Below, one piece after another: positions 27,366 to 35,868 of a stretch of DNA of 64,000 nucleotides. The notes beneath the pieces are model-generated. The model did no database searches, was not told the origin of the DNA, and saw only the letters and a list, made by a program, of their open reading frames with translations. The position numbers and the translations under genes are program-made. This DNA is from JAJYSO01 sp964579505 (lineage in GTDB: Bacteria > Bacteroidota > Bacteroidia > Flavobacteriales > Flavobacteriaceae), in assembly GCA_964579505.1 (NCBI GenBank), contig CAZOGC010000004.1:1-64000 (forward strand), written 5' to 3'. The number at the start of each line of letters is the position of its first letter. The stretch's first letter is position 1.

Positions 27366-27493
27366 AGCAATTTGAAAAAAAATCACTTTTCCCTGTAATA
27401 TAGCAATGTTAATTGCCTTTATTAACTTTTGCGTGGGTTAAAAGTAAAAATATAACCCGATAAAACAATGATTTTAAGTATAAATTATCTCAT

Positions 27494-27552
27494 GCGTTTT
27501 AAATAGAACGCTTTTTTATTCGGTTTCTTATTTTAAATAAGAAACCGAATAA
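27494..27552. repeat. Two adjacent hairpins between ftsH and the LUD gene
   Basis: A 17-pair inverted repeat at 27517-27552 pairs TTATTCGGTTTCTTATTT with its complement. Beside it, GCGTT/AACGC (27494-27511) is followed by TTTTTT on the + strand. The large stem lies just after the ftsH stop codon but lacks a T tract in the ftsH direction. It is most likely an mRNA 3'-end stem, with the second hairpin a possible terminator against rightward transcription. Confidence 0.5.
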
Positions 27553-27573
27553 TGAATAATACTTGTGAGTAGC

Positions 27574-29664
27574 CTACGCTCCTTCTGTTTTGTCTTTGCC
27601 ACTTTGTGGAGCCGTTTTGTCAGCGGTAGAATTACTTACAGAAGTGTCTTTAGGGGTTGTCTTTTCTGTGGGTCCTTCTTTTTGCTCTTCCTCTTTTAAA
27701 ATGGGCTGTGATTTTTCTTGTGCTTGTTCAGCTAATTTTTTTTGCTGATAAGGTTGTGGGCCAAAAATTTTCTCCAAATCTTCTTTAAAAATAACCTCTC
27801 GCTCTAATAATATTTCTGCTAGTTGTGTAAGCTTGTCTTTGTGTTTGTCAAGCAATGCTATGGCACGTTGATACTGTGTTTCAATAATTTTTGAAATTTC
27901 ACTATCTATAAGCTCTGCGGTTTTTTCGCTATAAGGTTTAGTAAAGTTATAGTCATTTTGACCGCTAGAATCGTAGTAAGTTAAGTTCCCTACTTTGTCA
28001 TTCAGGCCGTAAATGGTAACCATAGCGCGAGCTTGTTTGGTTACTTTTTCAAGGTCGCTTAGCGCTCCGGTAGAGATTTTGTCGAAAATTAATTTTTCGG
28101 CAGCACGACCTCCCATAGCCGCACACATTTCGTCTAGCATTTGTTCAGGACGTACAATTAATCGCTCTTCAGGCAAATACCAAGCGGCTCCCAAAGATTG
28201 TCCTCTAGGAACAATAGTTACTTTTACCAACGGGGCGGCGTGTTCTAGCATCCAGCTTACAGTGGCGTGTCCGGCTTCATGAAAAGCGATGGCTTTTTTC
28301 TCATCGGGGGTAATAATCTTGTTTTTCTTTTCTAGTCCGCCGATAATACGGTCTACGGCGTCTAAGAAATCTTGTTTGCCAACGGCTTTGTGGGCGTTTC
28401 TAGCTGCAATCAGAGCTGCTTCATTACACACATTGGCAATGTCTGCCCCTGAAAACCCTGGAGTTTGTTTTGCCAAAAAGTCAATATCGAGCTCATCATC
28501 AACCTTTTTTAAAGGTTTTAGATGCACTTCAAAGATTTCTTTACGTTCACGTACGTCGGGTAAATCTACGTGAATGGTGCGGTCAAAACGACCGGCACGC
28601 ATTAAGGCTTTGTCTAAGATATCTTGGCGGTTGGTAGCAGCAATCACAATCACATTCGTGTTGGTGCCAAAACCATCCATTTCGGTTAATAATTGGTTGA
28701 GCGTGTTTTCGCGTTCATCATTAGATCCGCCAAAATTTCCTTTTCCACGGGCCCGCCCAATGGCATCTATTTCATCAATAAAAATAATGGCAGGTGATTT
28801 ATCTTTGGCTTGTTTAAACAAGTCGCGTACACGAGAAGCCCCTACACCCACAAACATTTCTACAAAGTCTGAACCAGAAAGCGAGAAGAAAGGTACGTGT
28901 GCCTCGCCGGCTACAGCTTTGGCTAATAGTGTTTTTCCGGTTCCGGGAGGGCCTACAAGCATTACGCCCTTCGGTATCTTTCCACCTAAAGAGGTGTATT
29001 TACCCGGATTGCGCAAGAAATCTACTACTTCTTGCACTTCTTCTTTAGCTCCCTCAAGTCCAGCTACATTTTTAAAAGTAGTCTTCACGTCATTTTTCTG
29101 GTCAAAGAGCTTTGCTTTCGATTTACCGATATTGAAAATCTGTCCGCCCGGACCGCCACCGGCACCACCGCTCATGCGTTTCATGATAAAAATCCAGAAT
29201 AATAAGATGATGCCAAAAGGAATCAAGAAAGGTAGGATGTCTCCCCAAATATTTGTTGGATTTTTATAGGCTATGGTAGTATCGAGGTTGTATTTTTTTT
29301 TAATCTGGTCAAACTTGTTTTCAAAGTTTTGAAGATCCCCTAGCTCAAAGGTAAAATCAGGTGCGTTTACATTGGGTAAAATACCTTGATTTTCTCCGTC
29401 GGCACTTTTTAATTTCTTCTGTGCTCCTTTGGTGAGATATACATTAGCTGTTTTGTGGTGAAGAACCACTACTTTTTGTACGTCTCCCTCTTTTAAATAC
29501 TGTTTAAATTTAGAGGGGGTTATTGTCTTAGGCCCTCCAAAAAAGCCGCCACTTCCGAAGAAGTTGAGACCTAGAAAAATTAAGATTATTCCTGCCCAAA
29601 TCCAATAAGAATTGGGCGGTCTTCGGTTTGAAGAGGTCTTGCCTGGTTTATTATTTGTCGCCAT
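27574..29664 (-). CDS. ftsH: ATP-dependent zinc metalloprotease FtsH
   Basis: FtsH is the membrane-anchored AAA+ protease that degrades damaged or regulatory membrane and soluble proteins. The 696-residue protein has two N-terminal membrane helices (about residues 19-36 and 146-164), Walker A VGPPGTGKT (about 231-239), Walker B IIFIDEID, the second-region-of-homology arginines, and the zinc site HEAGH near residue 460. A low-complexity, charged C-terminal tail (from about 645) is normal in this phylum. It lies 26 bases after rsfS in the same direction. Confidence 0.97.
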   Translation of the reverse strand: MATNNKPGKTSSNRRPPNSYWIWAGIILIFLGLNFFGSGGFFGGPKTITPSKFKQYLKEGDVQKVVVLHHKTANVYLTKGAQKKLKSADGENQGILPNVNAPDFTFELGDLQNFENKFDQIKKKYNLDTTIAYKNPTNIWGDILPFLIPFGIILLFWIFIMKRMSGGAGGGPGGQIFNIGKSKAKLFDQKNDVKTTFKNVAGLEGAKEEVQEVVDFLRNPGKYTSLGGKIPKGVMLVGPPGTGKTLLAKAVAGEAHVPFFSLSGSDFVEMFVGVGASRVRDLFKQAKDKSPAIIFIDEIDAIGRARGKGNFGGSNDERENTLNQLLTEMDGFGTNTNVIVIAATNRQDILDKALMRAGRFDRTIHVDLPDVRERKEIFEVHLKPLKKVDDELDIDFLAKQTPGFSGADIANVCNEAALIAARNAHKAVGKQDFLDAVDRIIGGLEKKNKIITPDEKKAIAFHEAGHATVSWMLEHAAPLVKVTIVPRGQSLGAAWYLPEERLIVRPEQMLDEMCAAMGGRAAEKLIFDKISTGALSDLEKVTKQARAMVTIYGLNDKVGNLTYYDSSGQNDYNFTKPYSEKTAELIDSEISKIIETQYQRAIALLDKHKDKLTQLAEILLEREVIFKEDLEKIFGPQPYQQKKLAEQAQEKSQPILKEEEQKEGPTEKTTPKDTSVSNSTADKTAPQSGKDKTEGA

Positions 29665-29690
29665 GTAGTTGCTCTTTTTCTAATGCGTTG

Positions 29691-30059
29691 TTAATTTCCT
29701 CCGACGGTAATGGCTTTCGCGTCCCCCCAAAGGCTTTCAATATCGTAATATTCTCGAATGTGTTTTTGAAAAACGTGTACCACCACGTTAACGTAATCTA
29801 ATAACACCCATTTTCCACTTTCTTCGCCTTCAATATGCCAAGGTTTTTCGCTCAGCGCTTTACTAACGGTTTTTTGAACCGATTTTACAATGGCGTTAAC
29901 GTGTGTATTGGAAGTTCCGTTACAAATGATAAAATAATCGCAAACTGCGCTATCAATTTCTCGTAAATCTAGCAAAGATATATCTTGGCCTTTCATTTTA
30001 TCAATGCCTTCTATTGCACAGTTGATAAGTTCATCAGTGTTCGATTTCTTTTTTATCAT
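29691..30059 (-). CDS. rsfS: Ribosome silencing factor RsfS
   Basis: RsfS binds ribosomal protein L14 and blocks subunit joining in starved cells. The 122-residue protein shows the family core, DISLLDLREIDSAVCDYFII (about residues 25-44), and the WVLLDYVNVVVHVF motif (about 88-101). The length is standard. It is followed by ftsH in one leftward transcript. A TAACTTTG element at 30080-30087 could be its -7 promoter element, but no TTG is seen at the right distance. The start region is divergent from birA. Confidence 0.93.
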   Translation of the reverse strand: MIKKKSNTDELINCAIEGIDKMKGQDISLLDLREIDSAVCDYFIICNGTSNTHVNAIVKSVQKTVSKALSEKPWHIEGEESGKWVLLDYVNVVVHVFQKHIREYYDIESLWGDAKAITVGGN

Positions 30060-30141
30060 TAAATTTAATTCGATTTTTGCAAAGTTATTACTTTTAATTT
30101 TCTATTACCCGATTGAATTTATATTATTCAACCTTTCTGCT

Positions 30142-30873
30142 ATGGAATATATCAAAGTCCTTGCCATCGACTCAACCAATACCGAATTGAAACGACGACT
30201 TCATCAAAATTTGTTAGCCGAAAATACGTGTTTGGTAGCTAAGCACCAACAAAAAGGGCGTGGACAACGGGGTATGACTTGGCATGTAGATTCAGGTATG
30301 AATCTGACATTCAGCATCTTATTAAAAGAAATAGCCTTGCAAAGCAATTGTAATTTTAAATTAAATGCGTTGGTAAGCGTAGCTATTGCATCGGTTTTAA
30401 ATAGAAAATTGAAAGATACTATTTTTTGTGTAAAATGGCCAAACGACATATTGGCAGGAAATCAAAAAGTGTGTGGCATTCTTATTGAAAATATTTTGAA
30501 AGGATCACAGGTGCAACACAGCGTAATTGGTATCGGTCTAAACGTAAACCAAACGGCGTTTAAAAACCTGCCAAAAGCTACTTCTTTAAAATTATTGACA
30601 GGTAAGCTGTTTGATTTGGATAAGCTGTTAAAAGAGCTTACCCAAGCGGTAGAGCAACAAGTATATGACGGGATAGAACAGCCATATGAAGAGGTGTTGG
30701 CTAATTATGAGTCGCATTTGTTTAGAAAGGGCGTGCCTTCTACTTTTCTCTTCAAAGACGGCAGCCAACAAACCGGGATTATAATTGGGGTTTCTCTCTC
30801 GGGTTGCCTGCGCGTAAAACTGGCTGAGGGTATTCAAGACTTTAAGCTTAAGGAGCTTCAGTTGATTTATTAA
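30142..30873 (+). CDS. birA: Biotin--acetyl-CoA-carboxylase ligase
   Basis: BirA attaches biotin to the acetyl-CoA carboxylase carrier protein. The 243-residue form lacks the DNA-binding domain of E. coli BirA, so it is an enzyme only. The biotinyl-AMP loop reads KGRGQRGMTW (about residues 37-46), and the KWPNDIL motif (about 97-103) and GIGLNVN segment (about 132-138) are clear. A longer frame begins at 30004, but the ATG at 30142 aligns with the family start (EYIKVLAIDSTNTELKRRL). It converges on the SRPBCC gene with a 4-base overlap. Confidence 0.92.
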   Translation: MEYIKVLAIDSTNTELKRRLHQNLLAENTCLVAKHQQKGRGQRGMTWHVDSGMNLTFSILLKEIALQSNCNFKLNALVSVAIASVLNRKLKDTIFCVKWPNDILAGNQKVCGILIENILKGSQVQHSVIGIGLNVNQTAFKNLPKATSLKLLTGKLFDLDKLLKELTQAVEQQVYDGIEQPYEEVLANYESHLFRKGVPSTFLFKDGSQQTGIIIGVSLSGCLRVKLAEGIQDFKLKELQLIY

Positions 30874-31262
30874 ACCGTTTTTAAATTTTCACTCAGGGTT
30901 TCAATAAACTTTTTTAATGGTTTTTTTACCATCATAGTCAGCATGGTGTTAAATTCTCCGTGAAACAAAAACTGTACTTGCGTTTCGGTAGGTGATAAGG
31001 TTTCTATTTGTACTGTTAGTATAAAATTTAGTTTCTCGTCTCCAGAACTCCACACCACTTTTTCATCAGGTTGTTTAGCTTCTTCTTTTAAAGAAATTTG
31101 AGGCATTCCTTTTAGTTGAAAGATGAATCCGCCAAGTGCATTCAATTCAAATTTCTGATTGCTCACCGGCATTAAGGGTTCATAATTTTCGGGCTTGCTC
31201 AAAAAAGAAAAGCAAGCCTCGGCGGTTTTTGAAAGTACAATTTTGTTGCTAACTAAATCCAT
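30870..31262 (-). CDS. SRPBCC family protein
   Basis: A 130-residue START/SRPBCC-fold protein (polyketide cyclase/lipid-binding superfamily), recognisable by VLSKTAEACFSFLSKPENYE (about residues 9-28), the phase-shifted strands that follow, and the long C-terminal helix. No ligand can be inferred. I start it at the ATG at 31262, since the longer frame to 31307 runs into the end of pyrE. It lies 8 bases after pyrE and is probably co-transcribed. Its 3' end overlaps the convergent birA gene by 4 bases. Confidence 0.8.
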   Translation of the reverse strand: MDLVSNKIVLSKTAEACFSFLSKPENYEPLMPVSNQKFELNALGGFIFQLKGMPQISLKEEAKQPDEKVVWSSGDEKLNFILTVQIETLSPTETQVQFLFHGEFNTMLTMMVKKPLKKFIETLSENLKTV

Positions 31263-31270
31263 ATAGGGGT

Positions 31271-31915
31271 TTATTTGGGTTGCCAATTTGACGGGTTTTC
31301 GCGCCACGTTTTTAAAGTGTGTAAATCGTTTTCGTGTAAGTAGTCTTCTTTTACTGCTTTTTCAATAAGCGTTTCGTAGTTGCTGAGGGTGTAATATTCT
31401 ACAGCTTGTCTGTCAAAATTTTGTTGCGCTATAGGAAAACCATATGAAAAAATGGCAAGCATGCCTTGTATGTCTGCATCGGCTTCTTTTAACGCATTTA
31501 CGGCATTAAGGCTACTTTTTCCGGTACTGATTAAGTCTTCAATAACCACCACCTTTTGTTTGGGCTGCAAAAAGCCTTCAATTTGGTTTTTACGACCGTG
31601 TTTTTTGGCTTCAGGACGCACATACACAAAAGGTAGATCCAAATAATCGGCTACTAAAGCCCCAATCCCAATGGCTCCGGTGGCTACTCCGGCAATCATA
31701 TCGGGAGTGCCAAAATGAGTTTTTACTTGATGCGCCATGTTTTTTCGAACAAAATTTCGCACCGCAGGATACGACAAAATAATGCGATTATCGCAATAAA
31801 TAGGCGATTTCCACCCGCTAGCCCATGTAAACGGCTGTTGTGGTTTTAATTTAATTGCCTTAATTTGCAAGAGCAATTCGGCTGTTTTTTCGGCAGTTTC
31901 TCGGTCTAAAATCAT
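31271..31915 (-). CDS. pyrE: Orotate phosphoribosyltransferase
   Basis: PyrE makes orotidine 5'-phosphate from orotate and PRPP in pyrimidine synthesis. The 214-residue protein has the PRPP-binding loop VVVIEDLISTGKSSLNA (about residues 119-135), and upstream the catalytic region with RPEAKKHGRKNQIEG (about 96-110), including the flexible-loop lysines. The length is normal. Its start is 2 bases from the divergent Nudix gene start, so the two must share or overlap promoters inside each other's 5' coding ends. The SRPBCC gene follows. Confidence 0.94.
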   Translation of the reverse strand: MILDRETAEKTAELLLQIKAIKLKPQQPFTWASGWKSPIYCDNRIILSYPAVRNFVRKNMAHQVKTHFGTPDMIAGVATGAIGIGALVADYLDLPFVYVRPEAKKHGRKNQIEGFLQPKQKVVVIEDLISTGKSSLNAVNALKEADADIQGMLAIFSYGFPIAQQNFDRQAVEYYTLSNYETLIEKAVKEDYLHENDLHTLKTWRENPSNWQPK

Positions 31916-31917
31916 AG

Positions 31918-32541
31918 ATGCAAATGTATAAAGTTTTTGTTGATGATATCCCCTTAATTCTCTCCACAGAAAAAAATAGAGGACCCCGCTATTTTTCAGT
32001 GCCTATAAAAGATACGAATATCAAAAAGATAATTAGAAAAGTAAAGAAAGGGGAGCTGTTTTATGTCAATTTATACCATTCTAAAGAAGAAAAACTTTTA
32101 AAAAACATTAAAAAGCAGCTAAAACCAATTGTAGCCGGCGGTGGATTGGTAAAGAACACTCGCGGAGAAATATTGTTTATTTTTCGAAAAGACAGGTGGG
32201 ATTTGCCCAAAGGAAGAGTGGAGAAAGGTGAAAATATTGAGGAGGCGGCTGTGCGGGAGGTAGAAGAAGAAACCGGCGTAAGTCATCTAAAAATAGAAGC
32301 TTCGTTGGCTACGACCTACCACATTATGAAACGCAAAGGAAAATACCGACTAAAAGAAACGCATTGGTTTACGATGACTACCGATTATGAAGGAGTATTG
32401 ACACCCCAAACAGATGAAAGTATTACCCAAGCGGTGTGGAAAAATTTTAAGGAAGCCCAAGCGGCGCTTAAAAATACCTTTGAAAATATAAAATTGTTGT
32501 TTCCGGAAGCCTATTTTCCGGATGTAAACGCCGAAGAATAG
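31918..32541 (+). CDS. Nudix hydrolase
   Basis: A 207-residue pyrophosphohydrolase. The Nudix box GRVEKGENIEEAAVREVEEE (about residues 100-119) followed by TGV fits the GX5EX7REUXEEXGU consensus completely, so metal binding and catalysis should be intact. The N-terminal 70 residues form an extra domain often seen in flavobacterial members. The substrate is unknown. The start codon lies 2 bases from that of divergent pyrE. It ends 17 bases before the large surface protein gene. Confidence 0.9.
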   Translation: MQMYKVFVDDIPLILSTEKNRGPRYFSVPIKDTNIKKIIRKVKKGELFYVNLYHSKEEKLLKNIKKQLKPIVAGGGLVKNTRGEILFIFRKDRWDLPKGRVEKGENIEEAAVREVEEETGVSHLKIEASLATTYHIMKRKGKYRLKETHWFTMTTDYEGVLTPQTDESITQAVWKNFKEAQAALKNTFENIKLLFPEAYFPDVNAEE

Positions 32542-32558
32542 CGGTAAATGTGACGCTT

Positions 32559-34931
32559 ATGAAACCAAAAGTTGATTTAAAACTCTTTTTTTTCAGCCTT
32601 TTTTTATTGCTGTCTGGCTTTGTCTTTTCTCAAAATGTAACGGTGGATGGCAGTTATATGCCGACTCAGCTTATTAATAACGTTTTGATTAATAGCGGGT
32701 GTATTCAGAATGTAAAGGTGACCAATACAGGAGGGATTAATCACTTTGACCGCGGGAAAAAGAGTATGGGTTATTTTAAAAATAATAGCGGGAGCTTTCC
32801 CTTTAAAGAGGGAATTGTTTTAACCACCGGAGAGTTGGAGCATGTGCCGGGACCTAATACAAGCTTGAGTGACGATGGCGAAAACGATAATTGGAAAGGA
32901 GATACCGATTTAGAAAGTTATTTGGGAATTAACCATACTACTAATGCAACTCTTATTGAGTTTGATTTTACGCCAACGGTAAGCAATACTATTCGATTCA
33001 ATTATATTTTTACTTCTGAGGAATACCGGAGGGATAATGAGAAAACTTGTGTATATTCCGACGCTTTTGCCTTTTTAATTAAAGAAAAGAGTGGAGGAAA
33101 CTATACGAATATTGCGGTACTGCCCAATACCCGGACTCCGGTAATGGTAACTACTGTCCACCCGGATATTGCGGGAGGCTGTACGGCAAAAAATGAAAAA
33201 TATTTTGGGCAGTTTAATGATAAGAAAGCTCCTATTAATTTTAATGGAAGAACCAAAGTTTTGACGGCCAAAGCTACGGTTACTCCCGGTACTACCTATC
33301 ATATAAAATTAGTGATTGCCGATAGTAAAAATTATCGCTACGATTCAGCGGTATTTATAGAAGGCGGAAGTTTTACCCCTAGTGCCGATTTAGGGCCGGA
33401 TATTATGCTCTCGCCGGGTAAAACAGTAACGCTTAGTCCGAAACAGACAAACATAACTCCGCAAGGCTATCAATGGTATAGGGTGGAGGCAAACAATCAA
33501 GCCACTCTTATTCCAGGAGAAACTGCTGCTATGTATAAAGTAACGGCTCCTGGTATTTATAGGGTAGTAGTTAGCTACGGCTCTAACTGTAAAGCGGAAG
33601 ATGAGGTTAAGGTGAGTTATGTAGATTTTAACGGAATTCCTAACAGCATCATCATATCATCTTGTTTTGCCCAACAAAACGGAAATTATGTATACAATTT
33701 ACCAAGTTTTGAACCCTTAATTATCAATAACGAAGATTATTTTGTTTCGAATTATTTTAAAACAAAAGTAGCCGCAGAAAATAATGAAAGAGGGCAGGAA
33801 GTTCGGTTTCCTGAAAATTATGAAGGCCTACCGGGAGGAGAGGTTTATGCTCGAGTGGAGCCTAAAAACGGTACGGGAACAATTGCCAAGGTAGTGACCA
33901 TTAACCTGGCAAAAGGAGCCGATTATGCTCCGATTAGCTTATATACCTGCGCCGCTAATAGCATGGTTTTTAATTTGAAAAAGGCTGAATCTATAATTGA
34001 AAAAAAGGTAGGCTATATTGATAGTGATGGGTTTTATAAAACCCATCAAGGAGCGGCTACAGAAAATCCTGAAGCCAAAATTAAGGAAGGAGTTATAGAA
34101 AAGTATAAAGTAAGTTCCCTTCCCAAGGCTGTATTTTATAGAATGAGTGATGCCAAAGGTTGTAAAGGTGTTGTAGAAATTAAACTCAAAGCGCTTCCGC
34201 ATCCCCAGATAAATCCGGCATATACGCCGCCTATATTATGTGAGTTGGGAGCAAATAATTCCATCATTATTCACGCGGGTATAAAAGGAGACGAATCAAA
34301 ATACAGCTATCAATGGGGTGATGGCACTACTACGGCCACCCGTGCCGTCACTAAATCCGGAAAATATACGGTAACGATTACTCAAAAGACGACTGTTCGA
34401 GGAGAAATTAGGACTTGTTCCGTGCAAAATACAATTCTTGTAAAGGCTATACAAAAACCGAGGTTAAGCTATAAGCTGTTGGGAGAATTAGGCCATCAAA
34501 AAGTGCAAATCATAGCAAAAGGCAATGGTGATTATCTATTTAAACTCGATGGAGAGCCGTTCTCTAAAACCGATGTATATCCGGTAGATACAGGTAAACA
34601 TGTCATTTATGCTAAAGATTCTAGAGGAAAATGTGGAATGAGCAGTTTAACTTTTCATGTGGTGAGTTATATGAAATTCTTTTCGCCCAATAACGATGGG
34701 TATAATGACGAGTGGAAGATTATAGGGCTAGGACAAGGACAAAACGAGCCCTCTGCTCCGCAACATATCTATATCTTTAATCGGTATGGAAAGTTGCTAA
34801 AAGAAATGAAACCCAATGAGGGATGGGATGGTACTTTTCACGGAGAGCCGCTTTATGAAGATGATTATTGGTTTAAAATTGTATATAATGATGGCTCTAC
34901 CTTTACAGGGCACTTCTCATTGCTGCGATAG
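32559..34931 (+). CDS. Secreted surface protein with T9SS type B sorting domain and choice-of-anchor L domain
   Basis: The product (790 residues) starts with a signal peptide ending VFSQN (about residue 25). Residues 35-250 match the choice-of-anchor L domain, with NVLINSGCIQNVKVTN near the start and the FNYIFTSEEY block. Ig-like/PKD-type segments occupy the middle. The last 90 residues are the gliding-motility-associated C-terminal domain, with FFSPNNDGYNDEWKI and IYIFNRYGKLLKEM, that directs export and attachment by the type IX secretion system. It is probably a surface adhesin or structural protein. I use the ATG at 32559 rather than an earlier GTG. Confidence 0.92.
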   Translation: MKPKVDLKLFFFSLFLLLSGFVFSQNVTVDGSYMPTQLINNVLINSGCIQNVKVTNTGGINHFDRGKKSMGYFKNNSGSFPFKEGIVLTTGELEHVPGPNTSLSDDGENDNWKGDTDLESYLGINHTTNATLIEFDFTPTVSNTIRFNYIFTSEEYRRDNEKTCVYSDAFAFLIKEKSGGNYTNIAVLPNTRTPVMVTTVHPDIAGGCTAKNEKYFGQFNDKKAPINFNGRTKVLTAKATVTPGTTYHIKLVIADSKNYRYDSAVFIEGGSFTPSADLGPDIMLSPGKTVTLSPKQTNITPQGYQWYRVEANNQATLIPGETAAMYKVTAPGIYRVVVSYGSNCKAEDEVKVSYVDFNGIPNSIIISSCFAQQNGNYVYNLPSFEPLIINNEDYFVSNYFKTKVAAENNERGQEVRFPENYEGLPGGEVYARVEPKNGTGTIAKVVTINLAKGADYAPISLYTCAANSMVFNLKKAESIIEKKVGYIDSDGFYKTHQGAATENPEAKIKEGVIEKYKVSSLPKAVFYRMSDAKGCKGVVEIKLKALPHPQINPAYTPPILCELGANNSIIIHAGIKGDESKYSYQWGDGTTTATRAVTKSGKYTVTITQKTTVRGEIRTCSVQNTILVKAIQKPRLSYKLLGELGHQKVQIIAKGNGDYLFKLDGEPFSKTDVYPVDTGKHVIYAKDSRGKCGMSSLTFHVVSYMKFFSPNNDGYNDEWKIIGLGQGQNEPSAPQHIYIFNRYGKLLKEMKPNEGWDGTFHGEPLYEDDYWFKIVYNDGSTFTGHFSLLR

Positions 34932-34975
34932 CAGTGCAGTAGCCTGACAAACCTGTTTATGTCGGCAAAGGGTTG

Positions 34976-35761
34976 TTAGAACTCTTTTTTACGCAAGTTT
35001 TTAAAATAAGAAAAGGCACGAGTTAATCGAGACCCATACCAACTAAAAAATTCGCCATCCACAAAGGCTATACGAGCATTTTTGGCATAAGTCAATAGTT
35101 CTTTTTTGTGTTTTTTACCGAAGGGAAAAGGTTCAGACGAGAGTAAAAGAACATCCGTTTTTTTTAGCATTTGCAAATCAATTTCCGGGTAACGCGGGGT
35201 GTCAGCATAAACATTCTCCAAACGATTTAATTTTAAAAGATAATCTACAAATGTATGGCTGCCTGCCACCATCCAAGGGTTGCGCCAAATAAAATACGCT
35301 ACTTTTAAGGTAGGTTTATCGCCCATGTAATCCTCAAAAAGAGTGTATTCCTTTTTTATTTTTTGGAGGAGACGCTGCGCGCATTCTTCTACAGAAAATA
35401 GCGTTCCATATTGGGTTATAAGATTATAGGTGTCTTCTAGTGTTTCAATATTAGAAACATGTACGGTAAATGTTTGCGCCAACGTGCTGACAATTTCTTG
35501 CGTATTTTCCTCTTTGTTGCACAGAATGATGTCCGGATTTAAGGCAGCTATCTTTTCATAATGTATTTTTTTAGTGCCGCCTACCACCGCTTTTTCTTTT
35601 CGAATATTTTGAGGGTGTACACAAAATTTAGTCACACCCACGAGTCGGTTGGCCAATCCTAAATCAATTAAAAGTTCGGTTTGACTCGGAACCAAAGAGA
35701 CGATGCGTTTAAGAGGACGAGTAAGGTTTAGGGGTCGCTGCAATTGATCGTAATACATCAT
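34976..35761 (-). CDS. Helical-backbone metal/cobalamin receptor-like protein (BtuF/TroA fold)
   Basis: A 261-residue protein of the periplasmic-binding fold with helical backbone, as in BtuF. The stretch KRIVSLVPSQTELLIDLGL (about residues 18-36) and then VGVTKFCVHP are typical, as is the ALNPDIILCNKEENTQE segment. No signal peptide or lipobox precedes it: the N-terminus is MMYYDQLQRPLNL. It may therefore act in the cytoplasm, or its true start may have been lost. No ABC transporter gene is next to it. It faces the convergent surface protein gene and is divergent from egtB. Confidence 0.8.
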   Translation of the reverse strand: MMYYDQLQRPLNLTRPLKRIVSLVPSQTELLIDLGLANRLVGVTKFCVHPQNIRKEKAVVGGTKKIHYEKIAALNPDIILCNKEENTQEIVSTLAQTFTVHVSNIETLEDTYNLITQYGTLFSVEECAQRLLQKIKKEYTLFEDYMGDKPTLKVAYFIWRNPWMVAGSHTFVDYLLKLNRLENVYADTPRYPEIDLQMLKKTDVLLLSSEPFPFGKKHKKELLTYAKNARIAFVDGEFFSWYGSRLTRAFSYFKNLRKKEF

Positions 35762-35868
35762 ATAACACAAGAAAATTAAACACTTTGGCAAGGTAAGAAC
35801 CTGAGTTCGATTATTCTCACTTTCTAAAACCTCTTTTAAAAATTTGTACCTTTGAGAAAAACCGCCTT

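Noticed and set aside
28574..29269. A 231-codon open frame on the + strand opposite ftsH.
   Set aside because: It lies wholly within ftsH on the other strand, has no family features, and is explained by the codon pattern of ftsH. The same holds for long antisense frames inside secA, valS and ompA-like genes.
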